A DNA stretch of 64,000 nt from REEB95 sp050729835 (lineage in GTDB: Bacteria > Pseudomonadota > Alphaproteobacteria > ATCC43930 > CGMCC-115725): contig JBOHLS010000010.1 in assembly GCA_050729835.1 (NCBI GenBank), forward strand, positions 1 through 64,000, written 5' to 3'. The position numbers and the translations under genes are program-made. The notes below the pieces were generated by a model, which was given only the letters and a program-made list of their open reading frames with translations, was not told where the DNA came from and did no database searches. Of this stretch, positions 23,296 to 31,593 are shown one piece after another (positions within the stretch are counted from its first letter, which is position 1; each line of letters begins with the position of its first letter).

Positions 23296-24924
23296 CTACT
23301 GCGTGGCCACCGCGGCACGGCGATCCGCGCGGACCATGTCGGCCGCTTTCTCGGCGATCATGATCGTCGGCGAATTGGTGTTGCCTGAGGTGATGGTCGG
23401 CATGATCGAAGCGTCGGCGACCCGCAAGCCGCCGATGCCGCGCACCACAAGCCGCGCATCGACCACCGCGGCCGCGTCCGCGCCCATCTTGCAGGTCCCG
23501 ACCGGATGGAAAATCGTCGTGCCGATGTCTCCCGCGGCGCGCGCCAATTCCGCGTCGCTCTGCAGCGGCGCGCCCGGGCGGTACTCCTCGGGGGCGAACC
23601 GCGTCATGGCCTTGGCGGCGACGATGCGGCGCGTCAGGCGGATGGCGTCGGCGGCGACGCGCCGGTCGGAAGCGAGCGCGAGATAGTTCGGGCGGATCGC
23701 CGGATGGGCGGCGGGATCGGGACTCTTGATCCTGACGGAGCCGCGGCTGTCGGGCCGCAGATTGCACACCGAGGCCGTGAAAGCCGGAAACGGGTGACAC
23801 GGATCGCCGAACTTGTCGAGGCTAAGCGGCTGCACGTGATATTCGAGATTGGGCGTCTCGCGCGACGGATCGCTCTTGGCGAAGCAGCCGAGCTGCGACG
23901 GCGCCATGGTCAGCGGTCCGCGCTTGAGCAGGAAATATTCGAGCCCTATGCTGATGCGGCCGACCAGGCTGTTGGCGCGTTCATTGAGCGTGCGCGTGTT
24001 GTGGACTTTAAAGATCGTGCGGATTTGCAAATGATCCTGGAGATTCTCGCCAACGCCGCCGAGTTCGTGCGCCAACGCGATGCCGTACTGCTGCAGCAGC
24101 GCGCCCGGCCCGATGCCGGACAGCTGCAACAGTTGGGGCGAGCCGATCGCGCCCGAGGCTAAGATCACCTCGCCCCGCGCCTCGGCATGGCGTTGTCCGC
24201 CATCCTTGACGAAATCAACGCCGACGGCGCGCCGCCCGGCAAGACGGATGCGGCTCGCCTGCGCGCCAGTGACGACCGCGAGGTTCGGCCGGTTCATCGC
24301 CGGCCGGAGGAAGGCGCGCGCCGTGTTCCAGCGCACCCCGCGCCGCTGGTTGACCCGAAAATAGCCGCAGCCCTCGTTGTTGCCGCGGTTGAAATCGTCG
24401 ACCTTGGGAATGCCGAGCTCGGCAGCGGCATCGCGAAAGGCGTCGAGTATCTCCCAGGTAAGCCGCATCTCCTCGACGCGCCACTCGCCGCCTTGGCCAT
24501 GGAATGCGTCGGCGCCGGCGACGTTATCCTCCGAACGCTTGAAATAGGGCAGTACGTCGTCCCACGACCAGCCCGGATTGCCAAGCTGGCGCCAGCCGTC
24601 GTAGTCGCGCGCCTGGCCGCGCATGTAAATCATGCCGTTGATCGACGAGCAGCCGCCGAGAACGCGGCCGCGCGGATAATTGAGCGCGCGACCGTTGAGC
24701 CCGGCCTCGGCCTCGGTCTTGAAGCACCAGTCGGTCCGCGGATTGTTCTGAGTGTAGAGATAGCCGATCGGAATCCGGATCCAGATGTAATTGTCGTGGC
24801 CGCCGGCTTCCAACAGCAGTACGGAAACGCCGGGATCGGCCGACAGCCGATTGGCCAACACGCAACCGGCGCTGCCCGCGCCGACGATGACGTAATCGAA
24901 ACTGCCGAATTTTTTGCTCAACAT
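23296..24924 (-). CDS. GMC-family flavin oxidoreductase (choline-dehydrogenase-like)
   Basis: This 542-residue enzyme begins MLSKKFGSFDYVIVGAGSAG, with the FAD-binding GxGxxG and CVLANRLSAD. GMC signatures include YPRGRVLGGCSSINGMIYMR at about residue 85 and ASGAIGSPQLLQLSGIGP at about 255. The C-terminal DIGTTIFHPVGTCKMG and NSPTIMIAEKAADM contain the active-site His region. Such enzymes oxidise alcohols, glycols or choline. I chose ATG 24924, since the frame upstream to 25038 has no flavin-fold character. It runs away from the csp gene at 25218. Confidence 0.9.
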   Translation of the reverse strand: MLSKKFGSFDYVIVGAGSAGCVLANRLSADPGVSVLLLEAGGHDNYIWIRIPIGYLYTQNNPRTDWCFKTEAEAGLNGRALNYPRGRVLGGCSSINGMIYMRGQARDYDGWRQLGNPGWSWDDVLPYFKRSEDNVAGADAFHGQGGEWRVEEMRLTWEILDAFRDAAAELGIPKVDDFNRGNNEGCGYFRVNQRRGVRWNTARAFLRPAMNRPNLAVVTGAQASRIRLAGRRAVGVDFVKDGGQRHAEARGEVILASGAIGSPQLLQLSGIGPGALLQQYGIALAHELGGVGENLQDHLQIRTIFKVHNTRTLNERANSLVGRISIGLEYFLLKRGPLTMAPSQLGCFAKSDPSRETPNLEYHVQPLSLDKFGDPCHPFPAFTASVCNLRPDSRGSVRIKSPDPAAHPAIRPNYLALASDRRVAADAIRLTRRIVAAKAMTRFAPEEYRPGAPLQSDAELARAAGDIGTTIFHPVGTCKMGADAAAVVDARLVVRGIGGLRVADASIMPTITSGNTNSPTIMIAEKAADMVRADRRAAVATQ

Positions 24925-25172
24925 CGCACCTGTTAATTCATCTTGCCACACCGCCCCGGCAGCCGCGACGGCAGGCCGCGCGTCCCGCAGGATGCCTTGA
25001 ACCGTGCCGCCGACGGGCCTCTTTCGCGATTGCAGCAAATCCGTGCAATCCCGGCTTGAAAATCACGGGCCAATCCCCTAGCTTCCCGGCCATCGCTTCG
25101 CTGGGTTCCGGCCTGCGCTCGATCGCTCCACTGTGAGCCCGACCCTGCAATCCGTGCCTTTCGACAGCCGAT

Positions 25173-25196
25173 CGGGTGCACAATCGTGCGCACCCG
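25173..25196 (+). promoter_or_regulatory. 5'-leader hairpin upstream of the second csp gene
   Basis: CGGGTGC (25173-25179) pairs with GCACCCG (25190-25196) around a loop containing AATCGTGC. It ends exactly 21 bases before the csp ATG, as in the leader of the first csp gene. The flanking CGATC and the ATCGTGCG loop are shared, while the stem bases differ but still pair. There is no T-run here. The rest of the 24925-25172 gap holds no gene, only a GATTGCA/TGCAATC inverted repeat at 25028-25050. Confidence 0.55.
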
Positions 25197-25217
25197 GCAA
25201 CCGCCATGGAGACATGA

Positions 25218-25424
25218 ATGGCAATTGGCACGGTCAAGTGGTTCAACGCTCAAAAGGGATACGGTTTCATCGCGCCTGAGAGCGGCGGCAAGGACGTTTT
25301 CGTCCATATCTCCGCCATTGAGCGCGCCGGTATCGGGTCCCTGAACGAGGGCCAGAAGGTCAGCTTCGACCTCGAGCAGAGCCAGCAGGGCCGCACCTCG
25401 GCCACGAACCTGAAGCTCGTCTAA
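25218..25424 (+). CDS. cspA: cold-shock domain protein, CspA family (copy 2)
   Basis: This 68-residue protein is about 88% identical to the copy at 3471. KGYGFI and DVFVHI form RNP1 and RNP2. The eight differences are conservative or on the surface side (for example LESAG to IERAG). It stands alone, with its own leader hairpin and a terminator 25 bases after its stop. It is divergent from the GMC gene. Confidence 0.95.
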   Translation: MAIGTVKWFNAQKGYGFIAPESGGKDVFVHISAIERAGIGSLNEGQKVSFDLEQSQQGRTSATNLKLV

Positions 25425-25448
25425 GCGCGAGCTGGGTTTTTCGATCGG

Positions 25449-25483
25449 ACGCCGCGGCGGCAACACCGCGGCGTTTGCTTTTT
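25449..25483 (+). terminator. Rho-independent terminator after csp copy 2
   Basis: ACGCCGCGG (25449-25457) pairs perfectly with CCGCGGCGT (25466-25474) around CGGCAACA, followed by TTGCTTTTTG. It lies between the csp stop and the convergent amidohydrolase end. Confidence 0.85.
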
Positions 25484-25494
25484 GCGCCGATCCG

Positions 25495-26337
25495 TTAGAG
25501 ACCGAGAACATGCTCGGCGTTGCGATGGAAGATTTTTTCCATGACCACATTGGCATAGCCGAGCTCGCGCCATTCCTGGAATAGCCGTGCGTAGGGAATG
25601 CTCGGATAGTCGCTGCCGAACATGACTTTGTCCTGAAGCCGCGCGCGGATATCAATCTTGAGCTGGGCTGGGAAATATTTCGGCGCCCAGCCTGACAGCT
25701 CCCAGAACACGTTGCCCTTGTGCAACGTCACTGCTGTCATCTCGTCGACCCAAGGCCAGCCGGGATGCGCGGCGACGATGGTGAGATCGGGAAAATCGGC
25801 GGCGAGTTCGTCGATGCAGGATGGATGGGCGTAGCGGAGCTTAGCGCCGAGGCCGCCAGGCATGCCGGCGCCCATGCCCGTCGTGCCGACGTCGATCATC
25901 ACTGGCGCCTTGAGCGCGGTAATCGCCTCCCACAGCGGGTAGAACGCCCGATCGTTGACCGCGAAATGTCCCATGATCGGATGGAAGTGGAATCCGAGCA
26001 TCTTGAGGTCGCGGATCGCGTGCCTGGCCTCGGCGATGGCGGCGGCGCCCTTGAGCGGATCGACCGACGCCCAGGCCTGGATGATGCGGTCCTTGTGCCG
26101 CTGCTGCATGCCGTGGACGTAATCGTTGGAGCACGGCGGCGTCTTGGCGGTGGTCTCAAGGTCGAGCGCGACCAGCACCGCCTCGACGCCGGCGGCGGCG
26201 AAATCCTGCACGACCTCGTCTTCCTGTTTCCACGTCCACGACCGCTTCCAGTATTTGGCCAGTGCATCGACGTAGGGACCCTGGCATTTGATCCACGGCT
26301 CGGTGTTCGGATAGCAGTGCAGATCGATGATACGCAT
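25495..26337 (-). CDS. amidohydrolase-family (metal-dependent TIM-barrel) protein
   Basis: This 280-residue protein begins MRIIDLHCYPNTEPW and contains HPIMGHFAVND, VAAHPGWPWVDEM and FGSDYPSIPYARL, in the order seen in the ACMSD/amidohydrolase-2 group of hydrolases and decarboxylases. The catalytic Asp is the one in FGSDYP. The first metal motif reads LHCYP rather than HxH, so metal binding may differ. It starts four bases beyond the ligase gene stop and is the last gene of an SDR-ligase-amidohydrolase operon, suggesting action on an aromatic or CoA-activated acid. Confidence 0.82.
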   Translation of the reverse strand: MRIIDLHCYPNTEPWIKCQGPYVDALAKYWKRSWTWKQEDEVVQDFAAAGVEAVLVALDLETTAKTPPCSNDYVHGMQQRHKDRIIQAWASVDPLKGAAAIAEARHAIRDLKMLGFHFHPIMGHFAVNDRAFYPLWEAITALKAPVMIDVGTTGMGAGMPGGLGAKLRYAHPSCIDELAADFPDLTIVAAHPGWPWVDEMTAVTLHKGNVFWELSGWAPKYFPAQLKIDIRARLQDKVMFGSDYPSIPYARLFQEWRELGYANVVMEKIFHRNAEHVLGL

Positions 26338-26341
26338 GCGC

Positions 26342-27985
26342 TCAACCCACCGTGACCGGGGGTTTCGATACCAGATCGACCAGCACCTTCTTCGACACCT
26401 TACCGAAGGTCGAAAGCGGAAACTCGGTCATCAGCTGAAGCCGCTCCGGCAGCTTGAACTTAGCGATCTCCTTGGCGGCGAGGAATGCGACCAGTTCGTC
26501 GAGCGTCAGGCTTTTACCTTTGTGCGCGATGACGCAGGCACACATGCGCTCGCCGAGCTTGGAATCTGGCACCGCGATGCAGGCGACGTTCTGCACCAAC
26601 GGATGCTGCAGGATCAGATTCTCGATCTCTTCGGCGCTGATCTTCTCACCGCCACGGTTGATCAGATCTTTCTTGCGACCCTCGACCATGTAATTGCCCG
26701 AGGGGTGCTGGCGCAGCAGATCGCCCGAGCGATAGAAGCCGTCCGACGTGAAGGCCTTCCTGTTGTGCTCGTCCGCACCGTAGTAGCCGCGCAGCGTGTA
26801 GGGACCGCGCGCGCACAGCTCGCCCACCGCGCCGATGGCGACTTCGTTGTCGTTGTCGTCCAGCAATCGTACCTCGTCGTCGGGCGAGATCGGACGGCCC
26901 ACGGTCTCGAGCCGCACGTCCTCGGGATCGCCACGGCGAACGAAGAACAGCATGCCTTCCGACATGCCGAAATTTTCCTGCACGAACGCAGTGGGGATGA
27001 GCTCGCGCGCCTTGAGCCGCACCTCGGGCTGCAGACGCTGGCCGCCGCTCTGGATGAGCCGTACCGAAGACGTGTCATAGTGCCACACCTCGGGGCTGTT
27101 GATCAGGCGGATGAGCAACGCTGGCACCACCTTGATTTGCGTTATGCGGTGTTTTTCCACTAGCGGGAACATGTCCTCGGGCCGCGTCGTCGGGCTCAGC
27201 ACCACGGTCGCGCCGTTGAAGAAGAAGCCTTGGATGCCCGGACAGGCGAGCGGCAGGTTGTGCGCGACCGGCAACGCCAGCAGCAGCACGGAATCGGCCT
27301 TGACCTCGCAGACTTGCGCCGCGGTCCTCGAATTGTAGGCATAGTCGTTGTGGGTGCGCGGGATCAGCTTGGGAATGCCGGTGGTGCCACCCGACAGCTG
27401 AAAGATGCACGGATCGGTCGGGTCGAGTTCGATCGCCGCCAGCCGGCTCTTGGGTAACGATGCCGGTTTCTCGATCAGCTCCGTCAGCGACACCTCGCCT
27501 GGCTCCGGGCGGCCGAGCACGATGCGGAATTTGAGGCACGGATTCTCGTCGGCGATCCGTTTCATCACTGGCCCGAAGGCGAAGTCGCCGTGCCGCTCGG
27601 GATAGACGCAGGCTGCCGCCTGGGCGATCTTCACGAACTGGCCGATCTCGCTGTAGCGATGGGTGACAAGCGCGGCGATGGGAATGGCGCCGATCTTCTG
27701 CAACGCGAAATAGAGCAGCACGAACTCCGCCATGTTGGGCAACGGCGGCACCACGCGGTCAAGCGGCTTCAACCCGAGCGCGAGCAGATTAAGCGCGAGA
27801 TTGTCGGTGAGGCGGTCGATGTCGGCATAGCGGTAACGCCGCGCGCCGTCGATCAGCGCCACACGGTCCGCGAACCTGGTCCATACGCCGGCGAACTCGT
27901 CGCGCAAACTGCGGTCGCGCCAATAGCCCTTGGCGCGATAGTGCGCGGCATATTCAGGCGGAAACGGGACGACGCCGGGCAGCAT
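26342..27985 (-). CDS. acyl-adenylate-forming ligase, 2,3-dihydroxybenzoate-AMP-ligase-like
   Basis: This 547-residue ANL-superfamily enzyme activates a carboxylic acid with ATP. The phosphate-binding loop is QLSGGTTGIPKLIPRTHND (about residue 193), the A5-type motif NFGMSEGMLFFVRRGDPED resembles EntE/DhbE-type aryl ligases, and the hinge and late motifs are DGFYRSGDLLRQHPSGNYMV, EGRKKDLINRGGEKIS and LSTFGKVSKKVLV. An aryl acid substrate (benzoate, salicylate or the like) is likely, for catabolism rather than siderophore synthesis since no NRPS is present. Its ATG overlaps the SDR stop as TGATG. Confidence 0.88.
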   Translation of the reverse strand: MLPGVVPFPPEYAAHYRAKGYWRDRSLRDEFAGVWTRFADRVALIDGARRYRYADIDRLTDNLALNLLALGLKPLDRVVPPLPNMAEFVLLYFALQKIGAIPIAALVTHRYSEIGQFVKIAQAAACVYPERHGDFAFGPVMKRIADENPCLKFRIVLGRPEPGEVSLTELIEKPASLPKSRLAAIELDPTDPCIFQLSGGTTGIPKLIPRTHNDYAYNSRTAAQVCEVKADSVLLLALPVAHNLPLACPGIQGFFFNGATVVLSPTTRPEDMFPLVEKHRITQIKVVPALLIRLINSPEVWHYDTSSVRLIQSGGQRLQPEVRLKARELIPTAFVQENFGMSEGMLFFVRRGDPEDVRLETVGRPISPDDEVRLLDDNDNEVAIGAVGELCARGPYTLRGYYGADEHNRKAFTSDGFYRSGDLLRQHPSGNYMVEGRKKDLINRGGEKISAEEIENLILQHPLVQNVACIAVPDSKLGERMCACVIAHKGKSLTLDELVAFLAAKEIAKFKLPERLQLMTEFPLSTFGKVSKKVLVDLVSKPPVTVG

Positions 27986-28749
27986 CAGGTCGAGTTCGAA
28001 AAGCCGCCGTCGACGACCACGATCTCGCCGGTGACGAAGCGGTTGCCTTCGATCAGCGAAAGCATGGTCTCGGCAACGTCTTCAGCCGTCACCACCCGCT
28101 TCAACGGCGTGAGCTTGGCGCGGCGGCCCATCAGATCGTCGTACTTGTCCTTGAGCATGCGCTTCATCCAGTCGCCCTCCATCCAGCCCGGCGCCACGGC
28201 GTTGACGCGGATCTCGGGGCCGAGATTGAAGGCGAGCGTCTTGGTGAGATTCACCACCGCGGCCTTGCTCGCGGCGTAGGGCAAGGGCTGCGGCCCGGGC
28301 CGCAAGCCGACGATGCTGGCGGTGTTGACGATCGCCGGATGCGGCGCCTTGCGCAGCAGCGGCAGCGCCGCGCGCGTCACCGAAAAAATTCCCCGCACGT
28401 TGACGGCGAAGACGCGGTCCCATTCTTCGACCGTCAGCGAGTCGAAATCCTTCGGCCTGACCCCGGTCGTGGTGCCGGCGTTGTTGATCAGTGCATCGAG
28501 CCACTCGAATTTCGCCGCGACGTCGTTCAACATGGCGCGCACGCCGGCATCGTCCGCGACGTCGCATGGACAGAGGAGCGTTTGCGCGCCGAGCCGCTGC
28601 GCCTGGGCCGCGACCTCGCGCGCCGGCCCCACGCTGCGGCTGTAGTTGATGGCGACGTCGTAGCCCGCGCGCGCCAGCGCCAGCGCCGCCGCGGCGCCAA
28701 TACCGCTCGCCGCGCCGGTCACCAACGCCGTCTTGCGCCGGGCCGTCAT
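27985..28749 (-). CDS. short-chain dehydrogenase/reductase, FabG-like
   Basis: This 254-residue enzyme has the full classical SDR set: TGAASGIGAAAALALARAG near residue 10, NNAG, and YAASKAA for the catalytic Tyr and Lys. VNAVAPGWMEGDWMKRM and TGEIVVVDGGFS close the fold. It reduces or oxidises a hydroxyl/keto group with NAD(P). I chose ATG 28749; the upstream frame overlaps the divergent promoter. It is the first gene of the three-gene operon. The palindrome TGAACATGTTCA lies 41 bases before its start. Confidence 0.9.
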   Translation of the reverse strand: MTARRKTALVTGAASGIGAAAALALARAGYDVAINYSRSVGPAREVAAQAQRLGAQTLLCPCDVADDAGVRAMLNDVAAKFEWLDALINNAGTTTGVRPKDFDSLTVEEWDRVFAVNVRGIFSVTRAALPLLRKAPHPAIVNTASIVGLRPGPQPLPYAASKAAVVNLTKTLAFNLGPEIRVNAVAPGWMEGDWMKRMLKDKYDDLMGRRAKLTPLKRVVTAEDVAETMLSLIEGNRFVTGEIVVVDGGFSNST

Positions 28750-28789
28750 CCGCACTCCCCTTGCATCGGCCGTTCGCGCCGGCTTATTT

Positions 28790-28801
28790 TGAACATGTTC
28801 A
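28790..28801. promoter_or_regulatory. operator-like palindrome in the SDR/TetR divergent promoter
   Basis: TGAACATGTTCA is a perfect 12-base palindrome within TTTTGAACATGTTCACTTTT. It lies between the divergent starts of the SDR operon (28749, left) and the TetR gene (28868, right), where a TetR repressor usually binds. A close relative, TGAACGCGTTCT, lies at 29564-29575 next to the promoter of the binding-protein gene. Confidence 0.65.
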
Positions 28802-28867
28802 CTTTTGGCCCGGTGCCGCGCGACTGTCAAGCACGCGACGCCGCTGGAGACGAGGGAGACGTCGTCC

Positions 28868-29524
28868 GTGCCCGAACCGATCGCCCGTAGCGCCGACCGC
28901 GCGGTTGAAGGCGGCCTGCGCGAACGCAGCAAGGCGCGCAAGCTCGGCAACATCCGCCGCGCCGCGCGCGAGCTGTTCCTCGAGAAGGGCTACGATGCCA
29001 CCACGACGCGCGCCATCGCCAAGCGCGCCGGCGTCGGTCTCGGCACGCTGTTCACCTATGCCGCCGACAAGCGCGATCTGCTGTTCCTGATCTTTAACGA
29101 CGAACTCATCGCGCTCGCATCGCAGGCCTTCGCCAAGCCGAATTCCGCCCCGGCCCTCGCCGATCGGCTGGTCGCGGTGTTCCGCGACTTCTACTCTTAT
29201 TTCGCGCGTCAGCCGACCCTGGCACGCTTCCTGCTGCGCGAGCTGACGTTCTACACCCACGGTCCCGAGGCGCACCGTTTCCAGACGCATCGCGATCAGA
29301 TTATCGCCGGCGTCGCCGCGTTGGTGACGCGCGCCCGCGCCGGGGGCATCGTCGCCGCGGTCGAGGACGACGCCCTGGTCGCGCGCGCGATCTTCGCCAT
29401 CTACTCCGCCGAAGTGCGCCGCTGGCTCGCCCATGATCGCAGCGAGCCGAATCTGGCGCAGGGACTGGCGACGCTCCGTCGCGTGCTGCAAGTGCTGGTC
29501 GAGGGCTTGCGGCCGCGCCGCTGA
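28868..29524 (+). CDS. TetR/AcrR-family transcriptional regulator
   Basis: This 218-residue repressor starts at GTG with GAGGGAGAC upstream; earlier starts in frame would run into the divergent promoter. The HTH is visible at about residues 24-65: NIRRAARELFLEKGYDATTT, then RAIAKRAGVGLGTLFTYAAD and KRDLLFLIF. The rest is an all-helical ligand-binding domain. It sits between the SDR-ligase-amidohydrolase operon and the binding-protein gene; matching palindromes at both promoters suggest it controls both. The ligand is probably the acid handled by the operon or its CoA ester. Confidence 0.88.
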   Translation: MPEPIARSADRAVEGGLRERSKARKLGNIRRAARELFLEKGYDATTTRAIAKRAGVGLGTLFTYAADKRDLLFLIFNDELIALASQAFAKPNSAPALADRLVAVFRDFYSYFARQPTLARFLLRELTFYTHGPEAHRFQTHRDQIIAGVAALVTRARAGGIVAAVEDDALVARAIFAIYSAEVRRWLAHDRSEPNLAQGLATLRRVLQVLVEGLRPRR

Positions 29525-29535
29525 CCGGCGCCAAC

Positions 29536-29564
29536 TTGACAAAGCGGGAACCGGGTCCAATAGT
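29536..29564 (+). promoter_or_regulatory. sigma-70-like promoter of the binding-protein gene
   Basis: TTGACA (29536-29541) is followed after 17 bases by AATAGT (29559-29564), which fits housekeeping -35 and -10 elements (six of six and four of six). The start codon is at 29656, giving a leader of about 85 bases. An operator-like palindrome overlaps and follows the -10. Confidence 0.55.
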
Positions 29565-29575
29565 GAACGCGTTCT
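29564..29575. promoter_or_regulatory. second TGAAC-N2-GTTC operator-like palindrome
   Basis: TGAACGCGTTCT differs from the perfect site at 28790 only in the two centre bases and the last base. It begins at the end of the -10 element, where a bound repressor would block transcription. This placement supports control of the binding-protein gene by the neighbouring TetR regulator. Confidence 0.6.
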
Positions 29576-29655
29576 AAAATACCCGTCGAGACGTGCTCCG
29601 ACGCGCGGCTCGCGCGCTAAAAACCGCGGCGGGCGATCGATCTCAGGGGGGACAA

Positions 29656-30672
29656 ATGCACTCGATCCGTTCCGCGCTCGCCGCGTGCATCGCGGCCGCG
29701 CTCGCTTGCGCCGCGCTTTCGGCCCAGGCCGAGCCGGTCAAGATTCGCCTCAGCTACGTCGTGCCGGTGGCCAACTGGTCGTCGCTGCTGCCGACCAAGC
29801 CCGAGCTGATGACCCACATGGGCAAGACCTATACGCTCGAGGTGACGCGCTTCCAAGGCACGCCGCCGATGATCACCGCGCTGGCCAGCAACCAGATCGA
29901 CATCGGCGACCTAGCGTATTCCTCCCTCGCCCTGGCGATTCAGAACGCCGGGCTCACGGATTTGCGCGTTATCGGCGACGACTTCCAGGACGGCGTGCCG
30001 GGCTACTACACCGACGCGTATTTCGTCCGCAACGACAGCGGCATCAAGACGATCGCCGACCTCAAGGGCAAGGTGCTGGCAACCAACGCCGCGGGCAGCG
30101 CGGTCGACATCGCGATGCGCGCGATGCTGCGCAAGCATCACATCGACGATCGCAAGGACGTGACCATCGTCGAGGCAGCCTTCCCCAACATGCGCAATAT
30201 GTTGCAAGAGAACAAGGTCGCGATGATCCCCGGCGTGCTGCCGTTCTCGACCAATCCCGACCTGCTCAAGATGGCGCATCCGCTGTTCACCCAGAAGGAA
30301 GCCGTCGGCCGGACGCAGATGATCGTCTGGGCCGCGCACGCCGCCTGGCTGAAGCAGAACCGGGCCGCCGTGGTCGACTTCATGGAGGACACCATCCGCG
30401 TCATGCGCTGGTTCCAGAACCCCAAGAACCACGACGCGGCGGTGCAGATCGCGGTCAACCTGACCAAGATTCCGGCGCCGGTGTGGAATTCCTGGCTCTT
30501 CGTCAAGGGCAAGGACTACTACCGCAGCCCCGACGCGCTGCCCGATCTCAGGGCGCTGCAGGCCAACATCGAGACCCAGCGCAAACTCGGCTTCCTCACC
30601 AAGGACATCAAGATCGCGAAGTACGCCGATCTGAGCATCGCCAAGGAAGCGGTGACGCGACTCAAACCGTAG
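29656..30672 (+). CDS. ABC transporter substrate-binding protein, NitT/TauT (SsuA-like) type
   Basis: This 338-residue periplasmic protein has a signal peptide (MHSIRSALAACIAAALACAA and on to SAQA) and the class used for nitrate, sulfonates, thiamine precursors and aromatic acids: GTPPMITALASNQIDIGDLA, then TIADLKGKVLATNAAGSAVD. I chose ATG 29656 because CAGGGGGGACAA precedes it. No permease or ATPase gene is near, so it is an orphan that may feed a transporter elsewhere. A putative TetR operator sits at its promoter, linking it to the divergent catabolic operon. Confidence 0.87.
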   Translation: MHSIRSALAACIAAALACAALSAQAEPVKIRLSYVVPVANWSSLLPTKPELMTHMGKTYTLEVTRFQGTPPMITALASNQIDIGDLAYSSLALAIQNAGLTDLRVIGDDFQDGVPGYYTDAYFVRNDSGIKTIADLKGKVLATNAAGSAVDIAMRAMLRKHHIDDRKDVTIVEAAFPNMRNMLQENKVAMIPGVLPFSTNPDLLKMAHPLFTQKEAVGRTQMIVWAAHAAWLKQNRAAVVDFMEDTIRVMRWFQNPKNHDAAVQIAVNLTKIPAPVWNSWLFVKGKDYYRSPDALPDLRALQANIETQRKLGFLTKDIKIAKYADLSIAKEAVTRLKP

Positions 30673-30697
30673 CCGCCGCTGGCGATCGCATGCGGGG

Positions 30698-30730
30698 ATA
30701 GGCGGGCTCACCGGCCCGCCTATTTCATTT
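30698..30730. terminator. bidirectional terminator between binding-protein and DUF1275 genes
   Basis: ATAGGCGGGC (30698-30707) pairs perfectly with GCCCGCCTAT (30714-30723) around TCACCG, followed by TTCATTTTT. It stands between convergent genes; the T-rich side serves the plus-strand binding-protein gene. Confidence 0.85.
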
Positions 30731-31372
30731 TTCCGGATCGCGCGCCTCGATTAAAGCGAGCAGCAGCCCCGCCACCAGCATGGCGCAGGCCGGCGGCAGC
30801 AGCGGCACGCCGAGGCGTTCGAGCGCGAGGCCGCCGGCACCGGCGCCGATCAGATAGCCGCTCCAGGTCAGCGCATGATGGATGTTGGCCTCGTGCACGT
30901 GTGGCTCGGCCTTGCCGTCGCCCAGCGCCGTAGTCACCACGCCCTCGGCGAGCCGCACGATGGTGCCGGTGATGACGATGGTTTGCAGACTGATCGAGCG
31001 GAACCGCGCCACCGCCGAGCCTTGTAGCCCCATGACCGCGGCGAGCAGCACCAGCGCCGCCACCCGCGACGGCGGCACGATCACGAGCATGACCAGTACC
31101 GCTCCGCCGAGCAATAGCGGCAGCGAGCCGCGGCCAGTGAGACGCTTGAGCAGTGCGCCGATCAGGGCGCCAGCGGCGAAGGCGCCGACCGTCAGTATGT
31201 AATGTCCGGCCAAGCCGCCGTCGCCGTGCGCAGCTGCGACTCCGAGCAGTACGGTCGTGCCGGTCATGTTGGCAACGAACACGTGGCCGAGGCCGATATA
31301 GCCGTAGGCGTCGACGAAGCCGGCGCCGAGCGCGAGCAGCGCCGCCAGCAGTAGCGATTCGAAAAGAGCCAT
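30725..31372 (-). CDS. DUF1275 (YoaK-like) membrane protein
   Basis: This 215-residue protein has about six membrane segments and the DUF1275 pattern: ALGAGFVDAYGYIGLGHVFV then ANMTGTTVLLG near residue 35, and GLQGSAVARFRSISLQTIVI then TGTIVRL in the middle. Function is unknown. No operon partner is seen. Its start is about 220 bases from the divergent cydA start. Confidence 0.85.
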   Translation of the reverse strand: MALFESLLLAALLALGAGFVDAYGYIGLGHVFVANMTGTTVLLGVAAAHGDGGLAGHYILTVGAFAAGALIGALLKRLTGRGSLPLLLGGAVLVMLVIVPPSRVAALVLLAAVMGLQGSAVARFRSISLQTIVITGTIVRLAEGVVTTALGDGKAEPHVHEANIHHALTWSGYLIGAGAGGLALERLGVPLLPPACAMLVAGLLLALIEARDPEK

Positions 31373-31593
31373 CGATCAAGCCCCCCGCAGTGCGGCGTTT
31401 CGTCGGACGCGTTCACGAAGCCCGTGCGCGGCGTTCGCGTCAAGATCGCCATCCGCCGATTGGGGCTGGATTTCCCCTGGAATCCGGCGATGAGCGGGCA
31501 AAAGTGGCGCGCGACACCGCGCGCTGGAACCCTGGACGCCGGGAAGGTTTAAGATGCTGCGTCCGGTCGAATCGGACGCAGGAGAGGCCTTCG

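Noticed and set aside
24933..25655. Open frame antisense to the second csp gene, with a similar one antisense to the first
   Set aside because: Their resemblance to each other is explained by the two csp genes being 88% identical; neither has independent support.
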